NCBI GenBank assembly: GCA_039566865.1
Contig: CM076961.1
Location: 8,765,501 to 8,829,500 of the forward strand
Direction: 5' to 3'
Origin: Aurelia coerulea
Taxonomy: Eukaryota; Cnidaria; Scyphozoa; Semaeostomeae; Ulmaridae
DNA: 64,000 bases
Shown: positions 11,507 through 23,629 of the stretch, one piece after another
Position numbering within the stretch: the first letter of the stretch is position 1
How the letters are laid out: every line of letters begins with the position of its first letter
Made by a program: the position numbers and the translations under genes
Notes under the pieces: model-generated
Told to the model about the DNA's origin: nothing
Databases searched by the model: none
Seen by the model: only the letters and a program-made list of their open reading frames with translations

Positions 11507-13939
11507 TAGCACTTGTGCTAAAGTGTGCAGAAGTCATTGATGTAAGGCCCATGCAAGGCAGAGATGTTAGGGAAATTTGCTCATGATTTTGGGCATGTTT
11601 TGAAAGTTTCTTGAAGAGTTTCCCCTGGGTATTATTTTGGGTAAAAGGTTGAGAAGTCCCATTTGAGAATTAACATATTCAAAATGTGTAGAATATCCCA
11701 GCAAAGCAGGATATATATTATTTACAGAAGAAACTTTTCAAAAACATTGTATACAGTCAAGAGTAGATGGCATTTAAAGCTGCATCAAAATAACTAAAAC
11801 TGCTTCCTGTTGTTTGTTCAGGGTATTGTGGCCTTTTATATTCTGACTGTTATGTACTGCACCTGTTCTTTTATCATTGTATCCTAAGCAGCTGATTGAA
11901 GCAAAAAATAATATGAGAATATCCACAGTTTATTGAAATTAATAACTCTTGCTAACACCTACTGATCTTACGACAACTGCTAACATTTAAAAACTGGTGC
12001 TTCTACAACACCCAGGAACAATTTTTTTGGTTGATCTACAGTAGTTTCTGTTGCACTATAGCAAATGGCTATTTACTGCAGCAGTAAGGAAGTCTGAACC
12101 CTGCAGAATTTTTTCAAGGATAGTGACCCTTGCACACTAGCAACACTTCTTCTAATTACCAAAATGGAAGTTAATGAGGGGAGCTTTTTATAATGCCATG
12201 ATGATTAAGTTGATGGTTTGTATTAATGTTTGGGAATACAACAACAAACTCACAAAACTATCATCAGGAAATTTTTGTGTACATATAATGCTAATAGATG
12301 CTAATAAAATGAAGAAACAGATTATTTGCCAACTGAACATGTTTTCCTGTTCCTTGGCCTTTCAATTTTTGAATGAGTTGTTGTGTGTATGAAAGAAGCT
12401 TTTTGCTGTTGCTGCTTTAATTTTGATAGTGTTTGGATGAACATAATTAAATAATTTTAGACAACAAAACTTAAGACAAGTTTTTCAAGGAAACAAAACA
12501 GTGTCAAAGCAAATATCAGCTTTTTGCAATAAGGCATAAAAATGAAATAGATAGATGCTAGGGTCAGGCTTAACAGAAATAACTTTCAAATTACCAAAAC
12601 ACTAGAAATAACTTTGTGCATTGTAGAAACATTTTCTGCCTTGTCTATGTTAAGACAAGAACCCTTTTCGACTTGCACCTCCTTTTCTGCCTGTAATGAG
12701 CTAGTGCCTGTCAAAAGTCTTGGAACACCTTTCTAATTTTGCCCTGTTTTGCGATTTCCCCCTCCCCCCTCAAAACAATGTGTTGCTCTGTCATGATAAA
12801 ACAGGGATAACAGAACGATTCACCAATCTGATGGGATCCTGCAACAATAATCTTGCAAATCAACATTGATTTGTGGGTGAGGGGGTGCTGAAACTATTCG
12901 CTGATAGAAATGTGAATTATCAAGAAATGGCCTTTAGTGTTCCAAGGACTTTTAGCAGGCATTATACCATGAAACGGCACCAAAATAAAGCTGGGAGCAG
13001 CTGCTTACAAATTAATTTGCATATAATTGGCAATTTCTAGCCAAGCAAGAAATGTTCTGTTAAACACACAAAAACACCTGGGCAAATAAGGTCTTCGCTG
13101 TAAAATTCTTTTTAAAAATCCTTTCTCTCTGCTTGGATGCCTTTCAGCTTGTTTATGGCAATCAAAACACGAAGACCCATTTCAATGTAACACAACAATT
13201 GTCACTTGAAAATGAAAAGGAATTTTGTCATTGTCAAATCTCTCTTTAGCAAGCATTGACTAGCTAAAGCATTCCTGCTTTGCTTCCGAGGACCGAGCGA
13301 TGTGTGGATTTTAGCTACTCTGATCTCTTTGAGCTTCAACACATTACTGCCTCATATCGAAGTCTGCAGCTAAGAACCAAAAAGTTATCAGGTCAAGCAA
13401 TGCGGTCCATAATAAATCAGCAATCAAGATAGGAAGGCACGGCATAAAAGAAAACGAACAGCGACTATTTTTGGCCTATTTTTCACTTCTCGCAACTCTC
13501 GTCTTGTCTGTGCAGTGCAGTGCAAGGACTTGAAGAAGTTCTTCCATTGAAAAAACATATCAGAATCTTGAATCAATCTTCAAAGCAAGCTTGTAATGCC
13601 ATGATGAAAGCTGACATACTCTTGCCCTTCCTTGAATATTGGAAGGAAGATCTAGACAGCTTCGTACTTCGCCAACTTTAGAGGACTATCGACCGCGCGG
13701 CATAATCCGCATTACGCCACTTTATCAAACAATGAGCTCATTTTTCAACCAATCAAAATGCTCATTCACTTCTCAAACTTTCTTGAGAAGTTAGCTTGAT
13801 TGGTCCAAAGACAATGAGCTGAAGAAAAGAAATATCGCGCGGTCGTTCATCATATCGAGGCGGGAAAGGCTAAATGGACTTTGTTGCGCAGACTCTATAC
13901 CTTCGAGGAATTGAGTCTGCACGCAGGCTAAAGGTAATG

Positions 13940-14065
13940 GTAAGTCGTTCCCCGCTAAAGACAAAAGCCTAGAAGAGATCTGATCTGCTCTATTTAATTC
14001 CCCACAATCAATGGACTTTAGCAATTGCCAAACATCATATATTCCAACTTCTAGGAAAGAAAACG
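13940..14065 (-). pseudogene. Antisense LINE fragment at MULE border (LINE B, part 2)
   Basis: On the minus strand this reads NRADQISSRLLSLAGNDLP, the start of a LINE reverse transcriptase domain, where intact relatives read like GPDQI-x-x-R-LL. The text continues across the MULE at 9689-9663 (LANAIS) and upstream at 15574-15900, giving one dead LINE split by two later insertions. Confidence 0.6.
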
Positions 14066-14159
14066 GCTCAAAAACCTGATCTGAATGTTGTGTGATAGCT
14101 ACTATGCTTGGACGGTCTTTGTATTTTTCAATGATTTCCTTTACAATTTCTCGATCATA

Positions 14160-15573
14160 ATCACTTTTTCAAAAATTTACGAAAAAGCCTTAAAACAACA
14201 GCTTATCTCACATTTATATAAAACACTCTCTATTTTTATATCGGCTTACAGAAAAGCACACAGTACACAACATGTGTTGATAAATCTAGTGGAAGAATGG
14301 AGGGCAAAACTTGACAAAGATTTCGTCGTAGGAGCGATCTTCATGGATTTCTCAAAGGCTTTGACTGTATTCCATATGATCTAATCATAGCAAAAATACA
14401 TGCATATGGTTTTGATGAATATGCGTTAGTTCTTATCAATTCCTATTTAAAACGTCGAAAACAATGTGTCCGGATAAATAATTCAAATAGTTCCTTCAAA
14501 AATGTTGTATCAGGAGCTCCACAGGGTTCTGTGCTTGGTCCAACTTTATGTAATTTCTTTCTGAATGATCTCTTTCTCTGTATAAAGCAGGCAACCCTTC
14601 ATAATTATGCTGATGATAATACACTTTCATATTTTTCCAAAACTATGCCCGAGCTCGTCAGAGTTTTGGAGAACGAAATCAATGTTGCTTTAACTTGGCT
14701 AGAACAGAATGAAATGATTGCTAACCCTGAGAAATGTCATGCTTTGTTAGTAAGAAAGGATCGGAAAGATACTAGTGGACAAAATATAAGCTGTCAAGGT
14801 CATGAAATCAAATCAGAAGAAACTGTAACACTTTTGGGAGTTACTCTGGATAACAAATTGAGCTTTGATAAACACATATCAAATCTTTGTAAAAAAGCTG
14901 CGACACAACTAAACGTTTTGAAAAGACTGAGATCATTTATTGGTTTTGAGCAGAAAAAGGTGCTTGTAGAAAGCTTTGTTTACTCAAACTTTAACTATTT
15001 TCCGTTAGTTTGGTATTTTTCTTCCATGAAGTCGCTTCATAAAATTGAAAAGTTGCAAGAGCGTGCACTAAGATTTCTTTACAATGATGATAAGAGCTCA
15101 TATGATGATTTGAGACAAAAGTCGGGAAGATGTACTATGCAAGTCTCACGTCAAAGAACTCTTTGCGTTGAAATTTACAAAACATTGAATAAACTAAATC
15201 CACCATTCATGAAAAATTTCTTCAAATTCAGATCTTCGCAATATTCTACCAGAAATCCCTATGACTAAAAACATATAAGACCAAATCAAGTAACTTTTGG
15301 TTCAAACAGTCTTGAGTCCGTTGGCCTTCAAATATGGAATGACCTACCAATCAAAATGAAATCCGCAGAAAACTTAAAAGCTTTAAACTTTTGATAAAGC
15401 AATGGAATGGCCCAGAATGTAAATGTAGTGCCTGCAGTAGTTTTAATTTTATTCAACATTAAGTTTCTTATACATTTTAATTTCATTCAATTTAGATTAG
15501 TTAACTTTGTATATATTGTATATATTGTTTAGCTATGTAAACATCGAATCAAAATAAATGAACAACAACAACA
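14160..15573 (+). pseudogene. Non-LTR reverse transcriptase, 5'-truncated (LINE C)
   Basis: The RT begins near 14170 (FSKIYEKALKQQL). Motif A (IFMDFSKA) at about 14336 is broken by a frameshift inside AFD, and the frame is recovered by 14390. Motif B (GAPQGSVLGPTL) lies at 14514-14550 and the catalytic YADDN at about 14608-14622. The thumb and C-terminal region run to a stop at 15266-15268, with further homology (WNDLPIKM) to about 15365. The copy ends in an (AAC)n tail at 15558-15573, typical of CR1-like LINEs. It sits in the same LINE that the MULE hit, in opposite orientation. Inactive: frameshift, and no endonuclease. Confidence 0.85.
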
Positions 15574-15900
15574 ACACTACCGGTTGTATCTGCTAAGCTA
15601 GGCGGTTTTCTACCAGTAGTTTTTTCTACGATATTTACATAATGATTGTTAAATATTTCTGAAAGAGCCAATTCATCCGTGACAATTCTATCTTCCGTTA
15701 CAAGCATTATGTCGTTTCCAGCTAACCCCCTTTTTTGGATAAGAAAGGTTTAACAAGATACCAAAATTCTTTATTACACATGTGTTCATTTTGCGTAGCC
15801 TTCTTGAAGTGAGCTTTGATTGCCTTTCCTTAAAGAAACAGGCAATTTCGTAGAGTAATTAGAAGGTAGCGTAGCAAGTAACTTGTCTTGTACAACTTTT
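15574..15900 (-). pseudogene. Antisense LINE linker (LINE B, part 1)
   Basis: Minus-strand reading gives RKAIKAHFKKAT, NKEFWYLVKPFLSKKG and, after a frame change, VTEDRIVTDELALSEIFNNHY. This is the segment between endonuclease and RT in CR1/Jockey-like LINEs. The adjoining sequence in the same element is found at 13940-14065, beyond LINE C. Confidence 0.6.
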
Positions 15901-16552
15901 AATGGAATATAAAAAAAATTCAGGGACTTATGACTTGATTTGTTGCTTTCACATCACATTTCATTGAATTGAAACTACCTTTCACTCAAACTACGACTCA
16001 CAACCTTAATTTTTCAAAAAACCAGACAAACAGCCCCAAATGTTTGGAGTGTCGATATTACTTTATGATATGCTATGTTTGGATAAAAACTGTAAAAAAG
16101 TTGAGCTCATTCTCCAGTATTTTGCAAAACAGTCCTAAACACTTGCTGGGCGTGCATTTTTGCTTGGATATCAAAACCAAATGGATGAAGGGGGTATCAT
16201 CAACACTACCAAAACAAAAAATAAATTTAGGTTTTCAGAGAGTTTGTATCCTATTGGTGCTTGGAAGACGTCACAAACTTATAAGCAATTTTTTCTTGAG
16301 GCACGAAATTGGTTGTCCTGGTTTTTCGACAGTTTGTGGTGGGGTGGTAGTTTCTGCTGCTACAGTTGTATCACAAAGCAATGTGCTCTTCTCGCAAGTA
16401 TCAGGGCTAATGCTATCATCTAACAGGCATTTGCAGTCTCCAAGGCATTGCTATAGGGGATCAGCCAACCTGGTAATTCATCTTCAGGAATGCACAATAT
16501 TCTAGGATAACTTTGCAAGAAACTATTCACAGAAACATTAAAAAAAACCTAC
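15901..16552. other. SLMAP intronic sequence, unassigned
   Basis: Downstream of SLMAP exon 3 in gene sense. It holds a plus-strand 178-codon ORF of poor composition (15969-16505) and, opposite it, a minus-strand 59-codon frame (16271-16450) rich in Cys, Thr and Pro. Neither is recognised. No splice-compatible continuation of SLMAP was found here. Confidence 0.4.
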
Positions 16553-16616
16553 CCAACTGCTTCAGTTCCATCCGCATGCACCAATGTTAAGGTTGCTATG
16601 ATACAGCCATGTGTGA
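16553..16616 (-). CDS. SLMAP: SLMAP exon 3 (end of FHA region)
   Basis: A 64-bp exon. The acceptor TTTGATTAG lies at 16617-16618 on the minus strand, and the donor is GG|GTAGGT with GT at 16551-16552. Entering in phase 1 it completes a Val and reads THGCIIATLTLVHADGTEAV, then leaves in phase 2. This matches, without gaps, the segment after the FHA core of vertebrate SLMAP, where the THGCI block and the D-G-x-E-A block are conserved. The phases agree with the exon 2 donor. The acceptor has a weak pyrimidine tract, and a MITE ends only 30 bp upstream of it. Later exons (coiled coils and C-terminal membrane anchor) were not found to the left. Confidence 0.85.
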
Positions 16617-16648
16617 CTAATCAAAGATACAATTGGAACGTTACAATA

Positions 16649-17046
16649 CAGTAAAAACCCGCTCATAAGAACCGTCATTTATTAAGAACCTACAGCCTAA
16701 AATAATATAGTTTGTACCCAATAAATAAGAACCATTTCAAGCTGATATCTTAACTAGGTTCTTAATAAAGTGTTTCATTCATTCATTGGGACATAAATGC
16801 AACTTTTTGCCAATAAAGCTCCTTCATGGACTTACAGAACTGTGATAGGCAGGGCCTGCAGGGGTAAACTGGATAAGCTTGGGTTGAAGTGGATAGGGCC
16901 AAGACTGTAAATAAATTTGGCTAAGATTTAGATTAGCATATTTCCTTGTATTAAGAACTACCCTGATAACTGGATGTGCCTCATTGCATAAGAACCTAAA
17001 CAGGCTGCGTTGAAAATCTTAGGTTCTTATGTGCGGGTCCTTACTG
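16649..17046. mobile_element. MITE with CAGTAAAAACCCGC ends, TA target
   Basis: The left end CAGTAAAAACCCGCTCATAAG and the right end GTGCGGGTCCTTACTG are imperfect inverted repeats. TA flanks both sides (16647-16648 and 17047-17048). The CAGT-type end and TA target resemble pogo/Tigger-like Tc1/mariner MITEs. The interior repeats TAAGAACC motifs. It lies in SLMAP intron 2, close to the exon 3 acceptor. Confidence 0.8.
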
Positions 17047-17048
17047 TA

Positions 17049-18534
17049 CTTATCATCAAAGGAGAGACAGGACAGAAATTGCGCGCGCATGCGCTAAAAC
17101 TCGTAACTTTGAGTCCCCCAGCTCCCTGCAACAGGTCCCAAAATTAAGCAATGCTTGATATTTTGTTCCTTGGGTCTTAAACTCTTGATTTATCATTTCA
17201 AAATGCTAATGTATCCAAACATTTCCTTATATCAGACTGCTCGATGACGTCATTTTACGCAGTTTCTGCTCTGTAATCAAAGGACAAATGGCTTGGTATG
17301 ATGTGTTGGATGACATGACATGAAAAGTTATGCTGCTATTTATGAAAACTGTATCAAACTTCTTCCCAGCATTTGTTTTCTTTTTTTTTTATTGCACAAC
17401 TTTGATATTCAAATGAGACACTAGTGCACTATGAAGTCATCTGGCTCAAAAGCTGGTAAGCCATGATGTTATATTCAACAAAACGGAGACTAATCTATTG
17501 CTTGGGGTCCTTCCTAATGTCACTATGTGCCTCTAAATAATGGCAGTCTCCATTTACAGTGCAGTCCATTATTGGCATTTAATGGCAAGCAAACTTTGTA
17601 CCAGGCATGTTGTAAATGCATGTAATTACATTTCAGGTCATGTGCAACTTAACACCAGGATTATCCCAACACCAAACAATGTTGAGAAATATGTAAGAAT
17701 TCTCCAAATGCAGATATCCAGTAAACTCCTCGTGTTCTTTTGGTAATCAAACCTTCAATCCACATTTTATTATAAATTCAACCAGCTGGTGAACTGGATT
17801 GTAAAGCTGTTAACAGAAACAATGTTAAAATCTCAGCAACAATTCTCAGGCAAAAAACAGCTGTCGATGAACCTGAGGCCGGTACTGCAACTTCACCTTT
17901 TTCCTACTGCACACATCTTATGCACAAGAATTTTGTTTGTTTGTTTGTTTGTTTGTCTGTTTCGTCTTTTTGTTTGTTAAGAATTCTTTCTTAAGCTTGT
18001 TTACAGTCTTTTATCTTTGTCAGAGATTGTGTCAGCATGTGAAGACTTCTTGAAAGTTCAAGACAAGACGAGAATTCTCAAGAATTCTTAAGTGAGAACA
18101 TAGATAGAAAGTAGACTTACTCCACTCAGGGGGGGGTTGGCAAAGCCCCCCGCGAAGTTTTTGAGCGCCGTTCTTCGAAACTTCGCAAATGGCAGAAAAT
18201 TTTTCGTTCACTTCTGCACTGGGATTGAAAATTGGCATTGTAGAGACAGAACAGTCAATCTAGGTAGGTGAATTGTTTCGAATTATGACTAATGGGCATT
18301 TACACATAATTTTATTATGAATTGCAGTTATTGTCAGTTATCGATGAGCTTTAATCGGCCGTTTTTGTGGGAAGTTACTGTGGGCCTAAGTACCGCAGTT
18401 CGACCAATATTTATCAAATTTGTTGTTCGTTTTCTGACAGACGGGGAAGGGACTTAGCAATGTTTTGCTTTGATTTATACTTCGAAAGGCTTTGGCTGCC
18501 AGAAAAACATCTAAGTCCCGCTAAGTCCCAACAT
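17049..18534. other. SLMAP intron 2 sequence with a TTTG microsatellite
   Basis: Mostly unassigned. (TTTG)n lies at about 17931-17960. A G-run/C-run hairpin-like stretch at 18127-18152 (GGGGGGG ... CCCCCC) recalls GGGGGCGAAGCCCCC at 29502-29516. Otherwise nothing was recognised. Confidence 0.4.
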
Positions 18535-18741
18535 CTAATGCTCTATTTCACCTGAAAACAAGATGCGGTTTTCGTCCAATTTGTCCAAAGAAACTATACG
18601 TGCCCCACAACAACGCTGAACAATATTCTCGTCTGGTTTCACTGCCATATCTTCTGCTGGTAGTTGGTCAATGCTATAAAGCTTTTGTGTGGATTTATTT
18701 TGTTTCAAAATCGGCGAATTGACATCTCGTAAAGCTTCCAT
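18535..18741 (-). pseudogene. Hypothetical repeat-associated protein fragment, possibly OB-fold
   Basis: A 68-codon frame from an ATG at 18741: an acidic start (MEALRDVNSPIL), then PDENIVQRCCGARIVSLD and NRILFSGEIEH. Past the stop, other frames hold FWQPKPFEV and PSVRKRT. The pattern of a short beta-rich repeat, FWQ and a later VR motif is reminiscent of RPA-like OB-fold proteins in animal repeats, but I cannot confirm this. It is broken by frame changes toward 18400 and has no identified partner genes. Low confidence in any function. Confidence 0.3.
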
Positions 18742-18914
18742 TATTTTAGGCCAGCATCACAGCTTTGTCCTTTCGCGCTCGTACAAAACTTCCGACTGAT
18801 CGAATTTCAATGCGCAATTCCAATAATATGAATGGTACGCATAGCATTGTGGGATACTATTCCGTCCCCCCCTGTACTCCACTCATCCCAATTTTTTCAC
18901 GCCATTCCAAAATT

Positions 18915-21273
18915 CCTTGCACTGTGATCCAGCTCTTTAGAAATCGTGGAATTAATCCCAAAAAATGAAAATACGAGTATACACTATTTAAGGGTTTCAT
19001 CATGGGGAAGAGACATTGAGCTATTCGATAAAACAAAAATTTCTTAAATCCGTCTTATAAATCCAGAGATATGATTTTTTAAAGTTTGACAAAATTGCGA
19101 ACTGTTGTTTAAATTGCAATTTCCGGCCTTTTGTTTGTTGTATCGTTGAAAATCCAGAAATTCAAGTTCTTGTATCTCTTCAATAAATGCACCGATTTTT
19201 TGAAACTTTTTTTTGTCTCACAGATAAACACCTAAGCTATCTAAAAATACAAAGCTTTTTTTTAAATCTCAAGTTGGTATATCAATATTTGTCAAAATGG
19301 CGCATGACCTTTTTAAGCACGAAAACCAGGCAAATTATCAACATTCCGTCTGTTATAGTGAAAACAAAAAATCTAACTAAATCTAACTCTTCGAAAAAAA
19401 TATTAAAATTGAATATGATGTCTTGAGAGAATTTCTGCCAAAGGATTCGTACAGCTTCGTACAGGAAAAAAAGTTATCACACATTTGGTATGGTAGGTCC
19501 TTTTCAGTTTGTGTTTGGTTATGGTCGTACTCACTGAAACCTTGACGACCAACTGTTGATAAAGATCTTGTTCTGGTATAACATTTTCATGCTTCTTGTC
19601 TGTCGACTCGGTTTTTATCTTTATCTTGATTCCATAGTCAATGAAAATGTTAACTGACTGTCTTCAAGGGCTTCGATATGGTAGGGAAGAGGCGTCAATA
19701 GTCCGGATATGCTTGTGGCGACTTTTATTGGAACATAACTACTGCCTACATTCCCCTATCACTACTTTTCCATTCACTTATTCGCCTTAAATGCCTCTTT
19801 GTTTAAGGCAAGGCAACTTTACCTCGTTATTTCAAAATATATATTCAACTTTTAAACTTTGATAGTACGCATAGAGAGTGTCTACAGCTCACCATACTGT
19901 ATATGGGATGCAGGGAGTGCTCAAATTACAGGATGACGCAACTCTACATAAACTGATATGAAACTGCAAAACAATAAACAAAATTTTTCTCGTAACTATG
20001 ACTGACCCAAGCCAAGCCTGTATGTTTCACATGCCTCATTGAGAAGCAGAATTTTTCTATGTTAATTTCCAAGTCAGTTCCTACCACAAAATAAAACAAT
20101 GACTGTTAAAACACAAAACTGCTGGCCTGTAGTCTTTAAACCATTCCAATAGCTATGTGTCACAAAATCAATCACGTTTATCACAACGAATGGCGAGCTT
20201 TATGATTTCATAGTTGAAAACGGTGATTTAAAGGATAAAAGTACGAAGTAGAACACGAAATATACTGCGAAATTTAAGGATCTAGCTGATAAACTGATAG
20301 AGGAAAGGGGGGCTGAAGGAAGACGCATATAAAATTCAATTAGTATTCCAAAAATTGGATCAAATTAAAGTCAAGGATGAAGCCTGGCGTGTAAAAGAAA
20401 GAGTGTTCAGTGATGAAGTAGATGAACGAGTTAAAAAACGTAGCCGACCAAGATCAGGCAGTCAATTATCATTAAAGTGAGGTGATCGATACACTAAACC
20501 GAGAAGAGGCCTTATCAAGGACATGTACAATGAGAATTAGATTATCGACCAAAAACTAAATATTCTAGAGACACAAGCTTTACTCAAGTAAAGCTAAGAT
20601 AGTTGAAAGTAGTTTGCATAAACACTGTTTGTATGCGGAACAGTTCAATCATGTACAAAGCCAAAAATCATTGCCAAAAAATCAACGTTAAACCAAAAGG
20701 GCCTATCATACCAAATGTGTGATAACTTTTTTTCCTGTACGAAGCTGTACGAATCCTTTGGTAGAAATTCTCTCAAGACATCATATTCAATTGTGATATT
20801 TTTTTTGAAGAGTTAGATTTGGTTAGATTTTTTGTTTTCACTATAACAAACGGAATTTTGATAATTTGCCTGGTTTTTGTGCTTAAAAAGGTCATACACC
20901 ATTTTGACAAATATTGATATACGAACTTGATATTTTGCAAATGGCTTTGTATTTTTAGATAGCTTAGGTGTTTATATGTAAAATAAAAAAAAGTTTCAAA
21001 AAATCGGTGCAATTGTTGAAGAGTTACAAGAACTTGAATGTATGGGTTGTCAACGATAACACAAACAAAAGGCCGGAAATTGCAATGTAAACAACAGTTC
21101 GCAATTTAGTCAAACTTTAAAAAATCATATCTCTGGATTCATGAGTCGGATTTATGAAATTTTTGTTTTATCAAATAGCTCAATGTCTCTTCGCCATGAT
21201 GAAACCCTCAAATAGTGTATACTTGTATTTTCATTTTTTGGGATTAATTCCCTGTCTGGATCACAGTGCCTTG
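18915..21273. mobile_element. Fold-back element with ~0.58-kb inverted arms
   Basis: Left arm about 18915-19505, right arm about 20697-21273, inverted. The pair starts at CACTGTGATCCAG and GGAATTAATCCC and ends at CACACATTTGGTATG. Both arms encode near-identical small frames beginning MHRFFETFF, because the arms are copies. About 1.2 kb separates them and contains plus-strand coding-like text at about 20260-20540 (KDLADKLIEERG; VFSDEVDERVKKRSRPRSG) of unknown family. No target duplication was identified. Confidence 0.75.
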
Positions 21274-21482
21274 CGTATTTGTGAAGTTCATCTCTGATCA
21301 CATGAAAACAGACTGATCACATGAAAGTAGACAGACCCCCAGCGGAGAATCGCTATTTACCATGACTCAATGTCTTTAAGAGGTACGAAATACTGTAAAC
21401 AAATTAGACAAAAATTCTTAAGAAATTTAAAAATGCTCGAAAGGTTTGAAACATCAGGTGGAAAACGCAGTCTCACGATAAA
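21274..21482. other. Intronic spacer next to inverted repeat
   Basis: Short A+T-rich sequence; a tandem CTGATCACATGAAA pair lies at 21294-21324. Nothing else was recognised. Confidence 0.4.
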
Positions 21483-22930
21483 TCGGAGGGCAAGCACGAC
21501 GACAAAAAGAATCATCTTTATATTTAGTATTAATTATTTCAGCATTTCCAATTAATCCATTTTAAGAGAAAACGATGACATGCATGGAACGCCGTTTGTT
21601 CTGAGACGTGTCTAAATTATTCCCCAAGGATCAGTTTGCAAATTACGGCACTCTTTCTTGTGATAAACACGTTCCTCATAAAAGAGGGGGAAGACAGCAC
21701 GCGGCGCGTCAGTTTAAAGGAACACTGCCGTGGCTGTGATTGGCTAGTCGCGATGTTGAAATCACTGAGAAAAGATCTACCTCTGAATAATTACCAAGCC
21801 TTTATGCTGTTGGATCGCACATCGTTTCGGGAATAAAGGGAGTGAGATCGTTATCACCTTCATAAATTTCAGTTTTTTATTGTCTTATTCATCCAATCAG
21901 CACCACGACAGTATGCCTTTAATCCAATCTTGCACAGATTTGTTCCGTTTTTTTTTCGAGGATGGTTGGAAAGTATGGAAATTACGTTTTATCTGTCTTT
22001 GCGTTTTCGGTCCTAAATAAATAATGATTAACGATAAAATGAATTTTATGAATACTAACAAACTAAACGAGGAGTCTTGTTCGCGAAGAATTAGGCCAAA
22101 AATTAAGAAACCGAAATACAAAGTTCAGAGCCCAGGGGGGCGACTCGGTAGTTCAAGGTGCCGACCCGTAAAAAATTCGTGACGTGACGTGACGTGACGT
22201 AAAAAATTTGCCAAAATTGTTTGAGAGCTTTGAGAGAAGAGCAGAAGATAACGAACTTTCGAAGTGGCGTGTAACGAGGCGTGTACAACCAGGCAGACCA
22301 GCTTCAATCGTTAAAGAGGAAAAACAGAGCAACCTATGCCTAAAAGATTTACGAAGTCATAAAAACCCAGCAGGATCCTGAAAAAGTTTTCTTCTTGTGT
22401 TTCTTCTGTTTTTTTCTTCGAAAAACTTGGAGGCTTAAGATCTTAGCCCCCAGGCTCCAACGTTTATACACAAATTGCAACTTTACCTCTACTTTCTGAA
22501 AAATCCTTTAAAGATAACCCTTTTTCTAATAAAAGGACCCCAAAGGCTCTAAATTCTATAACGAGGTTCCGGATATTCAAGCTTAAGGAAAAGCGGTAGA
22601 CGAAAGACGATCATAAGATCCTTATGATCCTCAGGAACATGACAAACAAAAAATGGCTCATCCATTCTTTAAGGAGCTGTAAATTTAGGCCTGTTTTAAA
22701 AATGTCATACTTCTCAATGATGTATTCCCCAAGAATAAATAATCGATAAAATAGCCATATAGCTGTTTAGAAAAATTGACACCAACGTTTTTCTGTTTCC
22801 TGGCATCATAAATAACAGATAAAAGTATGTTGCCACAAATTTACATCCAAAAAATAATGAGATACGTATGTTTCTGCCTTATGTATCTTTCAATCTATTC
22901 GTTGTTTTTGCAAGTTTTTGCCTTTTCACG

Positions 22931-23034
22931 GTTTACAGTCATTAAATTACAGTGCGTGGCAAATCAGTATATTGGCTTTTAGGCAAGATAGGCTCCAAAT
23001 CCTAACTGACTAACGAGCTTGGCACGTGACGCAC
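22931..23034. repeat. 104-bp direct repeat, copy 1
   Basis: GTTTACAGTCATTAAATTAC through GAGCTTGGCACGTGACGCAC matches 24293-24396 with few differences, in the same orientation and 1.36 kb apart. The two copies flank SLMAP exon 2. Confidence 0.8.
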
Positions 23035-23251
23035 TTTGGTACCCTTTGTTACTGCCTTATTTAATGGCGACTTACGCTTACGCCCACTTTTACACGCTGA
23101 TGATAGATCTTGGAAATTAGATCCAAAATGTTCCAATTCACTTGGATTTGTCACTTGGATTTGTAATTTTGGATTTGTACTCTTGGACTTGTCATCTTTC
23201 TCTCTTAAAATGGATTAATTGGAAATGCTGAAATAATAAATACTAAATATA

Positions 23252-23629
23252 CACTCTTACAAGAAACGGTATAAGAAACGGTAGGCTCAATTTTTCGAAA
23301 GCTAAGAAACAACCCTACCTGGATTTAAAAAGCTAAGAAACTTTTGTAGTTTACAATTTTAATTTTCTTATCGCAATCAAAAATTTTTCGACAGTGTACA
23401 GTTATAGCAACTGTTTGGGCACTATTTTGGGTGCGAATTATGTTATTTACCTGCTTTGAGATCTTACTAAGTAATTTGGGAACCCTTTAGACAAAACAAG
23501 ATTAACTCTACACTTCTGGCATTAAAAGTATAAGAAACACGTAAGAAACTTTTGGTAGCAAAGTAGCCCAAAAATTTAAGAAACTGCCTACCACCCCCGG
23601 ACCTTAGTTTCTTATAAAAAAAATGAGTG
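23252..23629. mobile_element. CACTC-ended MITE, copy 1
   Basis: Begins CACTCTTACAAGAAACGG and ends with inverse-type ATAAAAAAAATGAGTG. TA flanks both sides (23250-23251, 23630-23631). The interior is full of TAAGAAAC-like motifs. It is the same family as 37932-38319 and 53255-53673. The empty site is preserved in the inverted arm at about 21500-21540. Confidence 0.85.

Larger units (their letters stand above)
9690..13930. mobile_element. Mutator-like (MULE) DNA transposon, 4.24 kb, non-autonomous
   Basis: The left end TAGCCTGCGTGCAGACTCAA and its inverse at 13930 form terminal inverted repeats of about 72 bp, nearly identical through to the TTTAGCCTTTCC block. A perfect 9-bp direct duplication, AAGGTAATG, flanks it (9681-9689 and 13931-13939); 9-bp duplications typify MULEs. 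The insertion splits an antisense LINE whose coding frame continues from 13940 to 9689. No MURA/DDE transposase was seen. The interior carries a cysteine-rich exon-like ORF (10117-10357), a hairpin (11428-11506) and otherwise non-coding A+T-rich DNA. Confidence 0.85.

Noticed and set aside
15969..16505. 178-codon plus-strand ORF
   Set aside because: Irregular composition, no domain, no homologous copy in the window; treated as chance.
1..16552. Further SLMAP exons (coiled coil, tail anchor)
   Set aside because: Searched by eye for conserved blocks following the FHA region; no candidate with acceptable splice sites and phase 2 entry was found.
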